From Muribaculaceae bacterium (GTDB taxonomy: Bacteria; Bacteroidota; Bacteroidia; Bacteroidales; Muribaculaceae): 64,000 nt of DNA. This document shows positions 47,610 through 56,335 of the stretch, piece by piece. Location: contig JAGBWK010000060.1 in NCBI GenBank assembly GCA_017629835.1, forward strand, positions 1 through 64,000, in the 5' to 3' direction. Numbering within the stretch: the stretch's first letter is position 1; every line of letters begins with the position of its first letter. The notes beneath the pieces were generated by a model. The model had not been told where the DNA came from and made no database searches. It worked only from the letters and a program-made list of their open reading frames with translations. The translations under genes and the position numbers were made by a program.

Positions 47610-48041
47610 ATGAAAGAATATAAATATAAAATCAACGGTAACAACTACACAGTAGCTGTAGGCGATATCGAAAACGGATTTGCTCAAGTTGAAGTAAACG
47701 GTATGCCCTATCGCGTAGAGCTCGAGCAGAAAGTTTCAGCTACAGTAGTTTCAACTCCTCGCCCATCAGCAGCTCCTCGCACTGCTACTGGCGAAAAAGT
47801 AATCACCAAACCTGCAAGCAGCGGTGCTGGCCACAAAGTGACAGCTCCACTCCCCGGTGTAGTGCTTTCAATCAATGTAAAAGTTGGCGACACTGTGAAA
47901 GCATCCGACACAGTAGTAATGCTTGAAGCAATGAAGATGGAAAATGCTATTCACGCTGGTCGCGATGGCAAAGTTGCATCAATCAACGTTAACATCAACG
48001 AATCTGTGCTCGAAGGTACAACTATCCTCACTATCGAATGA
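47610..48041 (+). CDS. mmdC: Biotin carboxyl carrier protein of the decarboxylase
   Basis: This 143-residue protein has a short N-terminal domain, an Ala/Pro/Thr-rich hinge (about residues 45-70) and a C-terminal biotinyl domain. The biotin acceptor is Lys109 in LEAMKMENA. It carries CO2 from MmdA to the membrane subunit. It is the fourth gene of the operon. Confidence 0.93.
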   Translation: MKEYKYKINGNNYTVAVGDIENGFAQVEVNGMPYRVELEQKVSATVVSTPRPSAAPRTATGEKVITKPASSGAGHKVTAPLPGVVLSINVKVGDTVKASDTVVMLEAMKMENAIHAGRDGKVASINVNINESVLEGTTILTIE

Positions 48042-48099
48042 TGAGAGTGTAGCTCACATCACATTTTAATTAGCCTCACTCTGAAAAATCCTATAAATA

Positions 48100-49263
48100 A
48101 TGGAAATGTCATTTAGTGAATTCATCATTGGAAACCTTACCAGAATCTGGGAACTAACCGGTTTCTATAATGCAACATGGCAGCACTTAGTTATGCTGCT
48201 CGTGGGCTTATTCTTCATTTTCCTCGCGATTAAGAAGAATTTCGAGCCTATGCTGTTGGTGCCAATCGGTTTCGGTATGCTCATAGGTAACGTCCCATTC
48301 AACACAGGTGCTGGACTTGAAATCGGTATCTACGAACAGGGCTCTGTGCTCAACATCCTTTACAATGGTGTGAGCGCAGGTTGGTATCCCCCACTCATCT
48401 TCTTGGGCATCGGTGCTATGACCGACTTCTCGGCACTTATTGCTAATCCCAAGTTGATGCTTATTGGTGCTGCCGCTCAGTTTGGTGTGTTCGGTGCTTA
48501 TATGATTGCTACCGCTATCGGCTTTATGCCCGACCAGGCTGCCGCTATCGCTATCATCGGTGGTGCCGACGGTCCAACTGCAATCTTCTTGTCGTCGAAA
48601 CTCGCACCCAACTTAATGGGCGCAATCGCCGTGTCGGCTTACTTATATATGGCGCTCGTGCCACTGATTCAGCCACCAATCATGCGACTGCTCACCACTA
48701 AGAAGGAGCGCGTAATCAGAATGAAACCCGCACGTGCCGTTTCTCAAAACGAGAAAATCATCTTCCCTATCGTGGGTATGCTTTTGACTTGCTTCGTAGT
48801 ACCTTCAGCTCTTCCACTGCTCGGTATGCTCTTCTTCGGCAACCTTCTGCGCGAATGTGGCGTAACTACTCGCTTGGCTAAAACTGCTTCAAATGCATTG
48901 ACCGACATCGTGACTATCCTCTTGGGTATGACTGTAGGTGCCTCTACTCAGGCTACTACTTTCTTGACCAAAGAAACGATTTTCATCTTCTTCCTCGGTT
49001 TCATGGCATTTATCATCGCATCTACTTCAGGCGTGTTGTTCGTGAAATTGTTCAACCTCCTGTTGCCTAAGAGCAAGAAAATCAATCCGCTCATCGGTAA
49101 CGCAGGCGTATCAGCAGTTCCAATGTCGGCTCGTATCTCCAACAACCTCGGTTTGGAATACGACCCCAGCAACTACTTGCTGATGCACGCTATGGGTCCC
49201 AACGTGTCAGGCGTTATCGGCTCTGCCGTTGCTGCTGGTGTACTCCTCGGCTTCCTCGCCTAA
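48100..49263 (+). CDS. mmdB: Na+-pumping decarboxylase beta subunit (OadB/MmdB-like)
   Basis: This 387-residue membrane protein of about eleven helices is the beta subunit that decarboxylates biotin-CO2 and exports Na+. The conserved IIGGADGPTAIFLSSKLAP motif, which holds the key Asp, is near residue 155, and the C-terminal NYLLMHAMGPNVSGVIGSA segment is typical. Two starts, Met1 and Met3, are possible. The gene ends the operon. Confidence 0.94.
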   Translation: MEMSFSEFIIGNLTRIWELTGFYNATWQHLVMLLVGLFFIFLAIKKNFEPMLLVPIGFGMLIGNVPFNTGAGLEIGIYEQGSVLNILYNGVSAGWYPPLIFLGIGAMTDFSALIANPKLMLIGAAAQFGVFGAYMIATAIGFMPDQAAAIAIIGGADGPTAIFLSSKLAPNLMGAIAVSAYLYMALVPLIQPPIMRLLTTKKERVIRMKPARAVSQNEKIIFPIVGMLLTCFVVPSALPLLGMLFFGNLLRECGVTTRLAKTASNALTDIVTILLGMTVGASTQATTFLTKETIFIFFLGFMAFIIASTSGVLFVKLFNLLLPKSKKINPLIGNAGVSAVPMSARISNNLGLEYDPSNYLLMHAMGPNVSGVIGSAVAAGVLLGFLA

Positions 49264-49280
49264 ACCACGATTTTCGACAG

Positions 49281-49310
49281 GTAAACATCAATTCCTTTAG
49301 GAATGTTTAC
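49281..49310 (+). terminator. First hairpin after mmdB
   Basis: GTAAAC (49281-49286) pairs with GTTTAC (49305-49310), enclosing ATTCC and GGAAT around TTTA. It starts 18 bp after the mmdB stop. No T-tract follows, so it may act with the next hairpin. Confidence 0.5.
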
Positions 49311-49330
49311 CCGACAGCAATAATCACAAG

Positions 49331-49360
49331 GAGCTGTGTCCTCGCGGGCGCAGCTCTTTG
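49331..49360 (+). terminator. Second hairpin after mmdB
   Basis: GAGCTG (49331-49336) pairs with CAGCTC (49351-49356) across a GC-rich loop that can pair further, followed by TTTG and a T-rich tract. It is the better terminator candidate for the mmd operon. Confidence 0.65.
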
Positions 49361-49373
49361 CTTTATATATCAC

Positions 49374-49451
49374 CACCAATGCTGAGAGAACACCAATGCT
49401 GAGAAGACAACAATGCTGAGAAGACAACAATGCTGAGAATACAACAATAAC
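49374..49451. repeat. 17-bp tandem repeat, four full units
   Basis: Units of CAACAATGCTGAGAAGA type begin at 49374, 49391, 49408 and 49425, with a partial fifth at 49442. The units differ at a few bases. Each contains CTGAGAA, close to the TTGAGAA motif of the following block. No open frame of note crosses it. Confidence 0.88.
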
Positions 49452-49468
49452 TATGGATAATCCCACCA

Positions 49469-49565
49469 ATGCGTGAGAAATTGAGAAAATCAAGCTAACA
49501 CACTATTACTCTGCATTTTATCGCTTGATAACGGATTGAGAATACTTGAGAATGATTGATAATCC
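49469..49565 (+). repeat. TTGAGAA repeat block A
   Basis: This 97-bp block starts ATGCGTGAGAAATTGAG and has three exact TTGAGAA motifs (49481, 49536, 49546). Its first third closely matches the reverse complement of block B near 52650 and the start of block C at 52820, and its last third matches the last third of C. It follows the 17-bp repeat and precedes the 23-bp repeat, downstream of valS. Confidence 0.75.
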
Positions 49566-49652
49566 AAAAATTATGGCGATAAAAATCCAAAGATTGTGGC
49601 AATAAAATTCCAAAGATTGTGGCGACAAAAATCCAAAGATTGTGGAAATACT
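49561..49652. repeat. 23-bp tandem repeat, four units
   Basis: Four units of the type ATCCAAAGATTGTGGCGA are spaced exactly 23 bp (the CC pairs fall at 49564, 49587, 49610 and 49633). It ends at the valS terminator. Confidence 0.88.
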
Positions 49653-49684
49653 AAAAAAGTAGGCGCATCCTCACGGACACGCCC
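49652..49684 (-). terminator. Intrinsic terminator of valS
   Basis: On the minus strand a 9-bp stem GGCGTGTCC/GGATGCGCC (two wobble pairs, GTGA loop) is followed by TACTTTTTT, 26 bp beyond the valS stop. Confidence 0.8.
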
Positions 49685-49710
49685 AAATTATTATGATTTA
49701 CGGAAATTGA

Positions 49711-52335
49711 TTATTTGCGAAGGGCAGCGAGCGATGCTCGGATGTTGGCGAGCTTGCTCTCTGCATCGGCTTGCTTCTTACGTTCACCTTCAACTACGGC
49801 TGCAGGTGCACTGTTGACGAAACGCTCGTTTGAGAGCTTCTTCATTACCGACGTAAGGAAGCCTTCGTAGTATTTCTCATCTTTTTCAAGACGTTCGATT
49901 TCAGCCGAAAGGTCGATTTTGCTTGAAAGTGGAACATTGAATTCGGTTGTTCCGACCATAAAGCCTGCTGCTGTAGCATCTTTTTCAGCCTGTTCGTTGA
50001 TAGCATCAAGGTTGGCGAGCTTGCTGATAACCGACCTCGGTGCAGCGACTGATGCGCCTACCACGTTGAGCGTCAACGCTTCTTTGGGCGAAAGATTCTT
50101 AGCTGCACGCACGCCACGCACTGCTGTTACAATCTCTTTAGCCAATTCCATTTCGTCGACTACCGTAGCAGCAAATTCTTTAACCGAAGGAGTCATTGCA
50201 TACATAATCGACTCGCCGTCGCGACGCTCTGCGAGGTGTTGCCAAAGCTCTTCGGTGATGAATGGCATAAATGGATGAAGTAAACGGAGCAGCGCATCCA
50301 TAAATCCGAGCGTTGCTTCATAAGTAGCCTTGTCGATTGGCTGACCGTAGGCAGGCTTAATCATTTCGAGATACCATGATGAGAATTCATCCCAGAATAG
50401 GCGGTAAACCACCATAAGCGCTTCCGACAAACGGAACTTGCTGTAGAGGTCCTCTATTTCAGTGATTGTCTGCGACAATTTGGCTTCGAACCATTCGATT
50501 GCCTTCTTTGCTACCTCGGGCTGCTCAGCGTCGGCTACTTCCCAACCTTTGATAAGGCGGAACGCATTCCAGATTTTGTTGCAGAAGTTACGTCCGTTTT
50601 CGCAAAGTTTGTCGTCGAACATAATGTCGTTGCCTGCAGGAGCTGAGAGCATCATACCCATACGCACGCCGTCGGCACCATAAGTGGCAATCAAGTCGAG
50701 CGGATCGGGCGAGTTGCCAAGCTGCTTCGACATCTTACGACCAATCTTATCGCGCACGATACCAGTGAAGTACACTGCGCCGAACGGCTTGTCGCCAAGA
50801 TATTCATAGCCAGCCATAATCATACGAGCAACCCAGAAGAAAATAATGTCGGGACCAGTTACGAGATCCGACGTTGGATAGTAATACTTAATTTCTTCGT
50901 TGCCTGGGTCGAGAATACCATTGAACAATGATATTGGCCACAACCATGAACTGAACCAAGTGTCGAGGCAGTCGCTTTCGCGGCGCAAATCTTCCATTTG
51001 AAGATTAGCATTGCCAGTCTTTTCGCGAGCAAGCTGCAGCGCTTCGTCCTCAGTTTCAGCTACAACGTAGCCACCTTCGGGAAGATACCACGCAGGGATA
51101 TTATGACCCCACCAAAGCTGACGGCTGATGCACCAGTCCTTAGTGTCAGTCATCCAGTGGCGGTAAGTATTCTTGAATTTTGGAGGATAGAAACGGATAT
51201 CGTCAACCTCGACAGCGTTGAGTGCTGGCTTAGTAAGTTCATCCATTTTGAGGAACCACTGCATTGAGAGTTTAGGCTCGATTACAACCTTTGTACGCTC
51301 AGAGTAGCCCACCTTATTGTCGTAGTCTTCAATCTTTTCAACGAGCTCTGCATCCTTGAGACATTCAAAAATCTCCTTGCGCACATCGAAGCGGTCTTTG
51401 CCGATAAACATGCCGCCAGCTTCGCTGATTGTGCCGTCGTCGTTGAAAATATCGATAGAAGGAAGATTGTATTTCTCGCCGAGCATATAGTCGTTGACAT
51501 CGTGAGCCGGAGTCACCTTCAAGCAGCCAGTACCAAACTCCATTTCAACGTAGTCGTCCATAATGATAGGCACTTCGCGACCAACCAACGGCACGATTAC
51601 CTTCTTGCCCTTGAGCCAAGAATAGCGTTCATCGTTGGGGTTGACGCAAACAGCTGTATCGCCGAGGATTGTTTCGGGGCGAGTAGTTGCTACGATGATG
51701 TATTTATCCTCTTCGCCTACCACCTTGTAGCGGAGGTAGTAGAGTTTTGAATGTTCATCTTGATAGATAACCTCTTCGTCGGAAAGCGCAGTCTGAGCCG
51801 CAGGGTCCCAGTTGACCATACGCACACCGCGATAGATAAGACCCTTGTTGTAAAGGTCGACAAACACGCGGATAACGCTCTGTGAGCGAACTTCGTCCAT
51901 AGTGAACGCTGTGCGACTCCAATCGCACGACGCGCCAAGCTTGCGAAGCTGCTGAAGAATGATGCCGCCATGCTTTTCGGTCCACGCCCAAGCATGCTTC
52001 AAGAACTCCTCGCGAGTAAGGTCGCTCTTTTGGATACCTTCAGAAGCGAGCTTTGCAACCACCTTTGCTTCAGTAGCGATTGAAGCATGGTCGGTGCCAG
52101 GCACCCATAAAGCATTCTTACCCTGCATACGCGCATGGCGCATAAGAATATCCTGAATAGTATTGTTGAGCATATGCCCCATGTGGAGCACACCAGTCAC
52201 ATTTGGTGGAGGTATTACAATAGTATATGGTTCACGTTCATCTGGTACCGACTTAAAAAGGTCGTGACGGAGCCAATATTCGTACCATTTATCTTCAACC
52301 TCAGAGGGGTTGTACTTGGTAGCTAATTCGTTCAT
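49711..52335 (-). CDS. valS: Valyl-tRNA synthetase
   Basis: This 874-residue class I synthetase charges tRNA-Val. The HIGH signature reads HMGHM within [12 protein letters not shown], and the KMSKS loop reads KMSKQLGNS. An editing (CP1) domain covers about residues 190-330, and the C-terminus forms a coiled coil ending [12 protein letters not shown]. The start [10 protein letters not shown] at 52335 is chosen; the frame runs open to 52506 but the extra residues are not family-like and would overlap the promoter. It is monocistronic, with repeat blocks on both sides. Confidence 0.96.
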   Translation of the reverse strand: MNELATKYNPSEVEDKWYEYWLRHDLFKSVPDEREPYTIVIPPPNVTGVLHMGHMLNNTIQDILMRHARMQGKNALWVPGTDHASIATEAKVVAKLASEGIQKSDLTREEFLKHAWAWTEKHGGIILQQLRKLGASCDWSRTAFTMDEVRSQSVIRVFVDLYNKGLIYRGVRMVNWDPAAQTALSDEEVIYQDEHSKLYYLRYKVVGEEDKYIIVATTRPETILGDTAVCVNPNDERYSWLKGKKVIVPLVGREVPIIMDDYVEMEFGTGCLKVTPAHDVNDYMLGEKYNLPSIDIFNDDGTISEAGGMFIGKDRFDVRKEIFECLKDAELVEKIEDYDNKVGYSERTKVVIEPKLSMQWFLKMDELTKPALNAVEVDDIRFYPPKFKNTYRHWMTDTKDWCISRQLWWGHNIPAWYLPEGGYVVAETEDEALQLAREKTGNANLQMEDLRRESDCLDTWFSSWLWPISLFNGILDPGNEEIKYYYPTSDLVTGPDIIFFWVARMIMAGYEYLGDKPFGAVYFTGIVRDKIGRKMSKQLGNSPDPLDLIATYGADGVRMGMMLSAPAGNDIMFDDKLCENGRNFCNKIWNAFRLIKGWEVADAEQPEVAKKAIEWFEAKLSQTITEIEDLYSKFRLSEALMVVYRLFWDEFSSWYLEMIKPAYGQPIDKATYEATLGFMDALLRLLHPFMPFITEELWQHLAERRDGESIMYAMTPSVKEFAATVVDEMELAKEIVTAVRGVRAAKNLSPKEALTLNVVGASVAAPRSVISKLANLDAINEQAEKDATAAGFMVGTTEFNVPLSSKIDLSAEIERLEKDEKYYEGFLTSVMKKLSNERFVNSAPAAVVEGERKKQADAESKLANIRASLAALRK

Positions 52336-52382
52336 TGAGATATTATTAAGTGAATTACTATGCGATTCTATAAAATTCGGTG

Positions 52383-52390
52383 CAAAGTTA
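52383..52390 (-). promoter_or_regulatory. -7 element of valS
   Basis: TAACTTTG on the minus strand fits TAnnTTTG, 48 bp before the chosen valS start, which supports that start. Confidence 0.6.
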
Positions 52391-52551
52391 CAAAATTTCG
52401 ATGAATTAGCCGCCAACTGACACCCCAAATTCAACCTAACAGATCCAAATTCTATGCTAAATTCTATCAACACTTTTACAAGGTGGTTCATTTCTGAATT
52501 TAGCAACAGTAGAGCGGAAGATTGCGCTGAAAGCTACAGAACTGTAGTTGG

Positions 52552-52652
52552 CTCGAGTTTTCTCACGCTTTCTCAAGCATTATCAGAGCTTTCTCAAGCA
52601 TTACTACTCTGATTAATAGTGCATTAGGTTCATTTTCTCAAATTCTCAAAGG
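52552..52652 (-). repeat. TTGAGAA repeat block B (inverted)
   Basis: Read on the minus strand this block begins CCTTTGAGAATTTGAGAAAA and carries four exact TTGAGAA motifs (plus-strand TTCTCAA at 52570, 52591, 52635 and 52643). It includes a 16-bp direct repeat GCTTTCTCAAGCATTA at 52567 and 52588. About 29 of 35 bases align by eye with block A at the GAGAAATTGAGAAAATC end. It is inverted relative to block C. Confidence 0.75.
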
Positions 52653-52819
52653 TATTGGAATAGTACACGACAATTAATGGTAGAATAATATACTTAATGT
52701 ATTATATATCAATAATATATATATCTTATATAATAATATTATTATATCTACTATATATATTACTATTAGAATATCTCAATAAATGAAATTTTATCTTTAG
52801 TTTACTAATTTACTTAAGG
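52653..52819. other. Very AT-rich spacer between inverted blocks B and C
   Basis: This 167-bp stretch is nearly all A and T, with runs of alternating TA (52702-52760). It holds no gene. Flanked by inverted TTGAGAA blocks and upstream of a replication-type ATPase, it resembles an easily melted region, but no origin is proven. Confidence 0.6.
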
Positions 52820-52913
52820 ATGCGTGAGAAAATGAGAAAAACAGCTTAAACCACAGTTTTTCAAACATTTACACATTGAGAAAACCTTGAGAAAGATTGA
52901 GAATTCTCAACTG
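52820..52913 (+). repeat. TTGAGAA repeat block C
   Basis: This block starts ATGCGTGAGAAAATGAGA, almost the same as block A, and ends with TTGAGAA at 52876, 52887 and 52897, the last forming a perfect 14-bp palindrome TTGAGAATTCTCAA (52897-52910). It ends about 130 bp before the DUF3987 gene. Confidence 0.75.
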
Positions 52914-52984
52914 AATATTTAATATCTTAATAGAAATTGATGATACGAGTTACGATTTGACAATTCAGTGCATAATGGTGCTAC

Positions 52985-52992
52985 TAACTTTG
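52985..52992 (+). promoter_or_regulatory. -7 element of the DUF3987 gene
   Basis: TAACTTTG fits TAnnTTTG, 50 bp before the start at 53043, and lies beyond block C, so proteins bound to the block could affect it. Confidence 0.55.
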
Positions 52993-53042
52993 TCGTAAAA
53001 ATTAGTTTAACATTAATTCCTAATTCCTAAATCTTAATACGT

Positions 53043-54425
53043 ATGACACTCATTTCAACATCTAAGAATCGTCAACCTAAGTTAGCATTCCCTATTACAG
53101 CGTTGCCAAAAAAAATCCAACAGATTATTATTGAGCTAAATCTCACCGACAACTATCGCGAAGAATACCTCGCTACAAGTATGCTTGGGGCAGCAGCTAC
53201 GGCAATCGGCAATGGATGCCGCCTACGCATTAAAAGTTCATGGATTACACCCCCTGCACTCTATATGGCGATAGTAGGTCACGCAGGCAATGGCAAAACC
53301 CACCCATTGAAAGCCGCTCTCGAACCATTGTATGAGATTCAGGCTAAGCGCTTTGAGGATTATGAACGCCAGATGAAAATGCGTCGAAAAGGGGAACCTA
53401 TGCCAGTATTGCGCCAAATTATTCTCAACGACTACACCTCAGAAGCGATGAAACAAGCATTGAATGCCAACCCTCAAGGTATTGCTATCGTTTACGACGA
53501 ATTGTTGGGAATGTTTAAGAACACTACTCGTTACAACTCTGGCTCAGCAATAGAGGATTTCCTTTCGGCATTCAATTCGCAGCCTATCGTAGTGAATCGC
53601 GTAAGCGAAATGCAACCAATGTGCATCAAAAATCCATGTTTGACAATCATTGGTACAATCCAAACCGATCGTATCCCCGAACTCATCACTAAGGACAACC
53701 TCGACTGCGGACTCATCGACAGATTCCTGTTTGTAATACCACAGGAAGACCGATTGCAAAGCGTCGGAAGTGGCGCCGACAACCTCCAACTGTCGCAACA
53801 AGCAAAAACTGAATGGTCGAAGATTATCAACAAAATCATCAACTACCCTACTACAGTCAACTCTGCAAACACAGCAAACCCAGCATACTCAATCAACCCA
53901 GCAAAATCAGCAAACTCCAACGCTTATCAGCGCGTAATCTCGTTTGATACCGATGCTCGCAAACGCTTCTACGAGTGGGACAAGGCGTTAAAGCAAAAAG
54001 CTGAAGAATTGCGTCAAAGAGGCAACAACGTCAATCGATATGCCAAAGCTGATATGATAGTAGCTCGTTTAGCTTTAATTATTCAGAAACTTGCATGGGC
54101 CTGTGGTGAAAGTTACTTCGACTCGATTGATATTAACCACGTTGAATCGGCAATCAAAATCTACGAATATTTCGAAACTTGCTACAACAAATTGACCTAC
54201 CAATCATCGCGCGCTCAGATAGAGGAATCCGACAACGATTTTCTCGAAATTATGCCCGACTCATTCACTTCTCGCGAAGCTGTAGAGATAGCACACAACT
54301 CCGAATTGCGTCTCAGCCAAGCTACAGTGTATCGACGCATCGAAAAGCTCTACAAATCTGGGTTGCTCCTTAAAGCAGGCAACTTCTACGTCAAATCCCT
54401 CTCAACCGAAGCCCTCCACGTCTAA
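53043..54425 (+). CDS. DUF3987 ATPase (primase/helicase-associated type)
   Basis: This 460-residue protein matches DUF3987, P-loop proteins common on Bacteroidales mobile elements and often fused to VirE-N or primase-like domains. Walker A is GHAGNGKTH near residue 81 and Walker B IAIVYDELLGM near 145. A low-complexity Asn/Ala/Pro/Ser segment (about 275-298) separates it from a helical part, and the last 60 residues resemble a winged helix (LSQATVYRRIEKLYKSGLL). Here it has no N-terminal partner domain and no integrase, mobilisation or phage gene nearby. It may be a relic or a domesticated gene; DNA replication or repair is possible but not shown. Confidence 0.75.
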   Translation: MTLISTSKNRQPKLAFPITALPKKIQQIIIELNLTDNYREEYLATSMLGAAATAIGNGCRLRIKSSWITPPALYMAIVGHAGNGKTHPLKAALEPLYEIQAKRFEDYERQMKMRRKGEPMPVLRQIILNDYTSEAMKQALNANPQGIAIVYDELLGMFKNTTRYNSGSAIEDFLSAFNSQPIVVNRVSEMQPMCIKNPCLTIIGTIQTDRIPELITKDNLDCGLIDRFLFVIPQEDRLQSVGSGADNLQLSQQAKTEWSKIINKIINYPTTVNSANTANPAYSINPAKSANSNAYQRVISFDTDARKRFYEWDKALKQKAEELRQRGNNVNRYAKADMIVARLALIIQKLAWACGESYFDSIDINHVESAIKIYEYFETCYNKLTYQSSRAQIEESDNDFLEIMPDSFTSREAVEIAHNSELRLSQATVYRRIEKLYKSGLLLKAGNFYVKSLSTEALHV

Positions 54426-54598
54426 GATTCCTACGCAGCATATGCGACGCAACGGAATAGCCGCAACTCCACCGCTCAGCACAACCCCCAGCTCCATTGC
54501 GCAGCCCGCAACGCTACCGCTCACAGCCCTCTGCTCCACCGCTACGCCTAATTTTGGGCGCGGGTGGGGACTGTGGTGCAATAAATTTCGTTAAATTG

Positions 54599-54629
54599 TT
54601 TGAGTTGCACAGCATTTATCGTAAATTTG
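54599..54629 (+). promoter_or_regulatory. Promoter of the nrnA-DUF4827-glmM genes
   Basis: TTTG (54599-54602) and TAAATTTG (54622-54629) are 19 bp apart, a full consensus match. The start codon is 21 bp further on. The preceding 54426-54598 is GC-rich and gene-free. Confidence 0.75.
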
Positions 54630-54650
54630 CATAACAATTAGCTAATTTCT

Positions 54651-55676
54651 ATGATACAGCCTATTCTTGACAGCTCTAAAATCAAGAATCTTCGCAAGTT
54701 ACTTGAGTCAAACGACAATATAGCAATCACTTGCCACATTTCGCCCGACGGTGATGCCATTGGCTCGTCGTTAGGGTTGGCACACGTGCTCAGCGCTATC
54801 GGCAAGGAGGTGAAGGTAGTTACACCCGACACTGCTCCCAAAAATCTTATGTTTTTGCCCGGTGCTGACGACATTGTTGTGTGCTCAAAATATGAGGAGT
54901 TTGCCAACGAATTGCTGACTAATGCGCAAATTATCTTTGCCGTTGATTTCAACGACACTAAGCGCATCGACCGCCTTGCTACTGCGTTCAACGAGTCGAA
55001 GGCTCACAAGGTGATGATTGATCATCATCTTTTCCCACAAGACTTTGCCGAAATCAGTTTTTCGCATCCCGATGAGTCGTCGTCGGCTATGCTCGTGTTC
55101 CGCACGCTCTGCCAGTTGGGGCTATTCTCGATGATTGACAAGAATGCAGCAATGTGTCTGTACACTGGTATGATGACCGACACGGGCAATTTCTCCTACA
55201 ATTCCAACGAGCCTGACCTCTATATCGTAATCAGCGAATTGCTCAAAAAGGGTATCAACAAGGATGAAATCTATTCGCAAGTGTACAACAGCAACACTGC
55301 CAACCGATTGCGCATCAATGGGTTTGCCCTCAACGAGAAGATGCAGATTTTCGACGAGCATCGCGCTGCACTCATCACCCTCACTCGCGACGAGCTCAAT
55401 CGTTTCGAATACCAAAAAGGCTACGTCGAAGGGCTTGTCAACCAGCCACTTTCAATCCCTGAGATAGTGTATTCATTCTTCTTACGCGAAGAGGAGGACC
55501 ACATTCACGTGTCGGCTCGCAGCAAGGGCGAATTCCCCGTCAACACCATTTGCGAAACCCATTACAATGGTGGCGGCCACAAAAATGCTTCGGGCGGAAA
55601 ACTCTTCTGCACAATGGATGAAGCTATCAAGAAATTCAAGTCGTTGCTCAAAGAAAATGACAAATACTTGTCGTAA
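54651..55676 (+). CDS. DHH-family phosphoesterase, NrnA-like
   Basis: This 341-residue DHH/DHHA1 protein matches bifunctional oligoribonuclease/pAp phosphatase NrnA. It has CHISPDGDAIGSSLGLAHVL (about residues 25-44), FAVDFNDTKR, the DHH motif IDHHLFP (about 124-130) and GMMTDTGNF, which give the metal site. The C-terminal DHHA1 domain ends in HYNGGGHKNASGG. It would degrade short RNAs or 3'-phosphoadenosine 5'-phosphate. It is followed by a lipoprotein gene and glmM. Confidence 0.88.
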   Translation: MIQPILDSSKIKNLRKLLESNDNIAITCHISPDGDAIGSSLGLAHVLSAIGKEVKVVTPDTAPKNLMFLPGADDIVVCSKYEEFANELLTNAQIIFAVDFNDTKRIDRLATAFNESKAHKVMIDHHLFPQDFAEISFSHPDESSSAMLVFRTLCQLGLFSMIDKNAAMCLYTGMMTDTGNFSYNSNEPDLYIVISELLKKGINKDEIYSQVYNSNTANRLRINGFALNEKMQIFDEHRAALITLTRDELNRFEYQKGYVEGLVNQPLSIPEIVYSFFLREEEDHIHVSARSKGEFPVNTICETHYNGGGHKNASGGKLFCTMDEAIKKFKSLLKENDKYLS

Positions 55677-55736
55677 GGCTCAGCCAATACGACCCCAAAC
55701 ATACTAATATCAAGCCAAATAGAACAAGTCATCAAT

Positions 55737-56309
55737 ATGAACTTCAAAACATTTAGCACAGGAATAGTCATCGCAGCTGCTGCAGCTCTTGCCACAAGTT
55801 GCGAAGAGGGCAAAAGTTACGCCGAATTGCTCGTCGACGAAACCTATTCCACAAACTATTATTTGTCGGATTACCACGTAGTTAACGAAATACCGGAGGA
55901 CTCTGTATTCGAATACGGCCCCGATGCGCCTTACTATCGCCTCGATGAGGACGGCAATCTCTATATGCAGGTGCTCAATCCCGGCAACACTGAAGTCAAA
56001 GTGGAGTACGACGAGCTAATCTATTTCCGCTTTACACGCTACAATCTTAACGAATTCAGAAAAACCGGGCTTATGCTTGGCGATGGCAACGAAAACAACC
56101 TCAACTATGGCTCAACTTCGTTCCGTTTCCAAAATATGCAGCTGACATCAACTTCAACATTCGGCCTCGGCATACAGGAGCCGCTGAAATATCTCGGCGT
56201 TGACTCTGAAGTCAACTTGGTTGTGAAATCGCAGCTCGGTCCAACAAGCGAAATCGCTAACGTAATCCCCTATCTCTACCATATCCGCTACATGGAGAGC
56301 CCACTGTAA
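55737..56309 (+). CDS. DUF4827 lipoprotein
   Basis: This 190-residue protein has a lipoprotein signal peptide (LATSC, with Cys22 as the lipidation site) and a mature domain of the Bacteroidetes family DUF4827. The domain includes YYLSDYHVVNEIPEDS and a central QVLNPGNTEVKVEYDELIYFRF. Parts recall FKBP-like folds, but the catalytic features are not recognisable, so function is unknown. Its steady place near glmM in Bacteroidales hints at an envelope role. Confidence 0.78.
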   Translation: MNFKTFSTGIVIAAAAALATSCEEGKSYAELLVDETYSTNYYLSDYHVVNEIPEDSVFEYGPDAPYYRLDEDGNLYMQVLNPGNTEVKVEYDELIYFRFTRYNLNEFRKTGLMLGDGNENNLNYGSTSFRFQNMQLTSTSTFGLGIQEPLKYLGVDSEVNLVVKSQLGPTSEIANVIPYLYHIRYMESPL

Positions 56310-56335
56310 TTTGATCTTAAATTAGACTTTCAGAT

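Noticed and set aside
49374-49652. Possible CRISPR array
   Set aside because: The 17- and 23-bp units are joined directly with no unique spacers, and there are no cas genes.
52336-52506. N-terminal extension of the valS reading frame by 57 residues
   Set aside because: The extension runs through the TAACTTTG promoter element at 52383 and does not look like the start of a valyl-tRNA synthetase; [10 protein letters not shown] at 52335 does.
54426-54598. GC-rich gap with repeated CCGC-type words taken as a possible small gene
   Set aside because: No open frame with a start and plausible coding bias; only loose word repetition.
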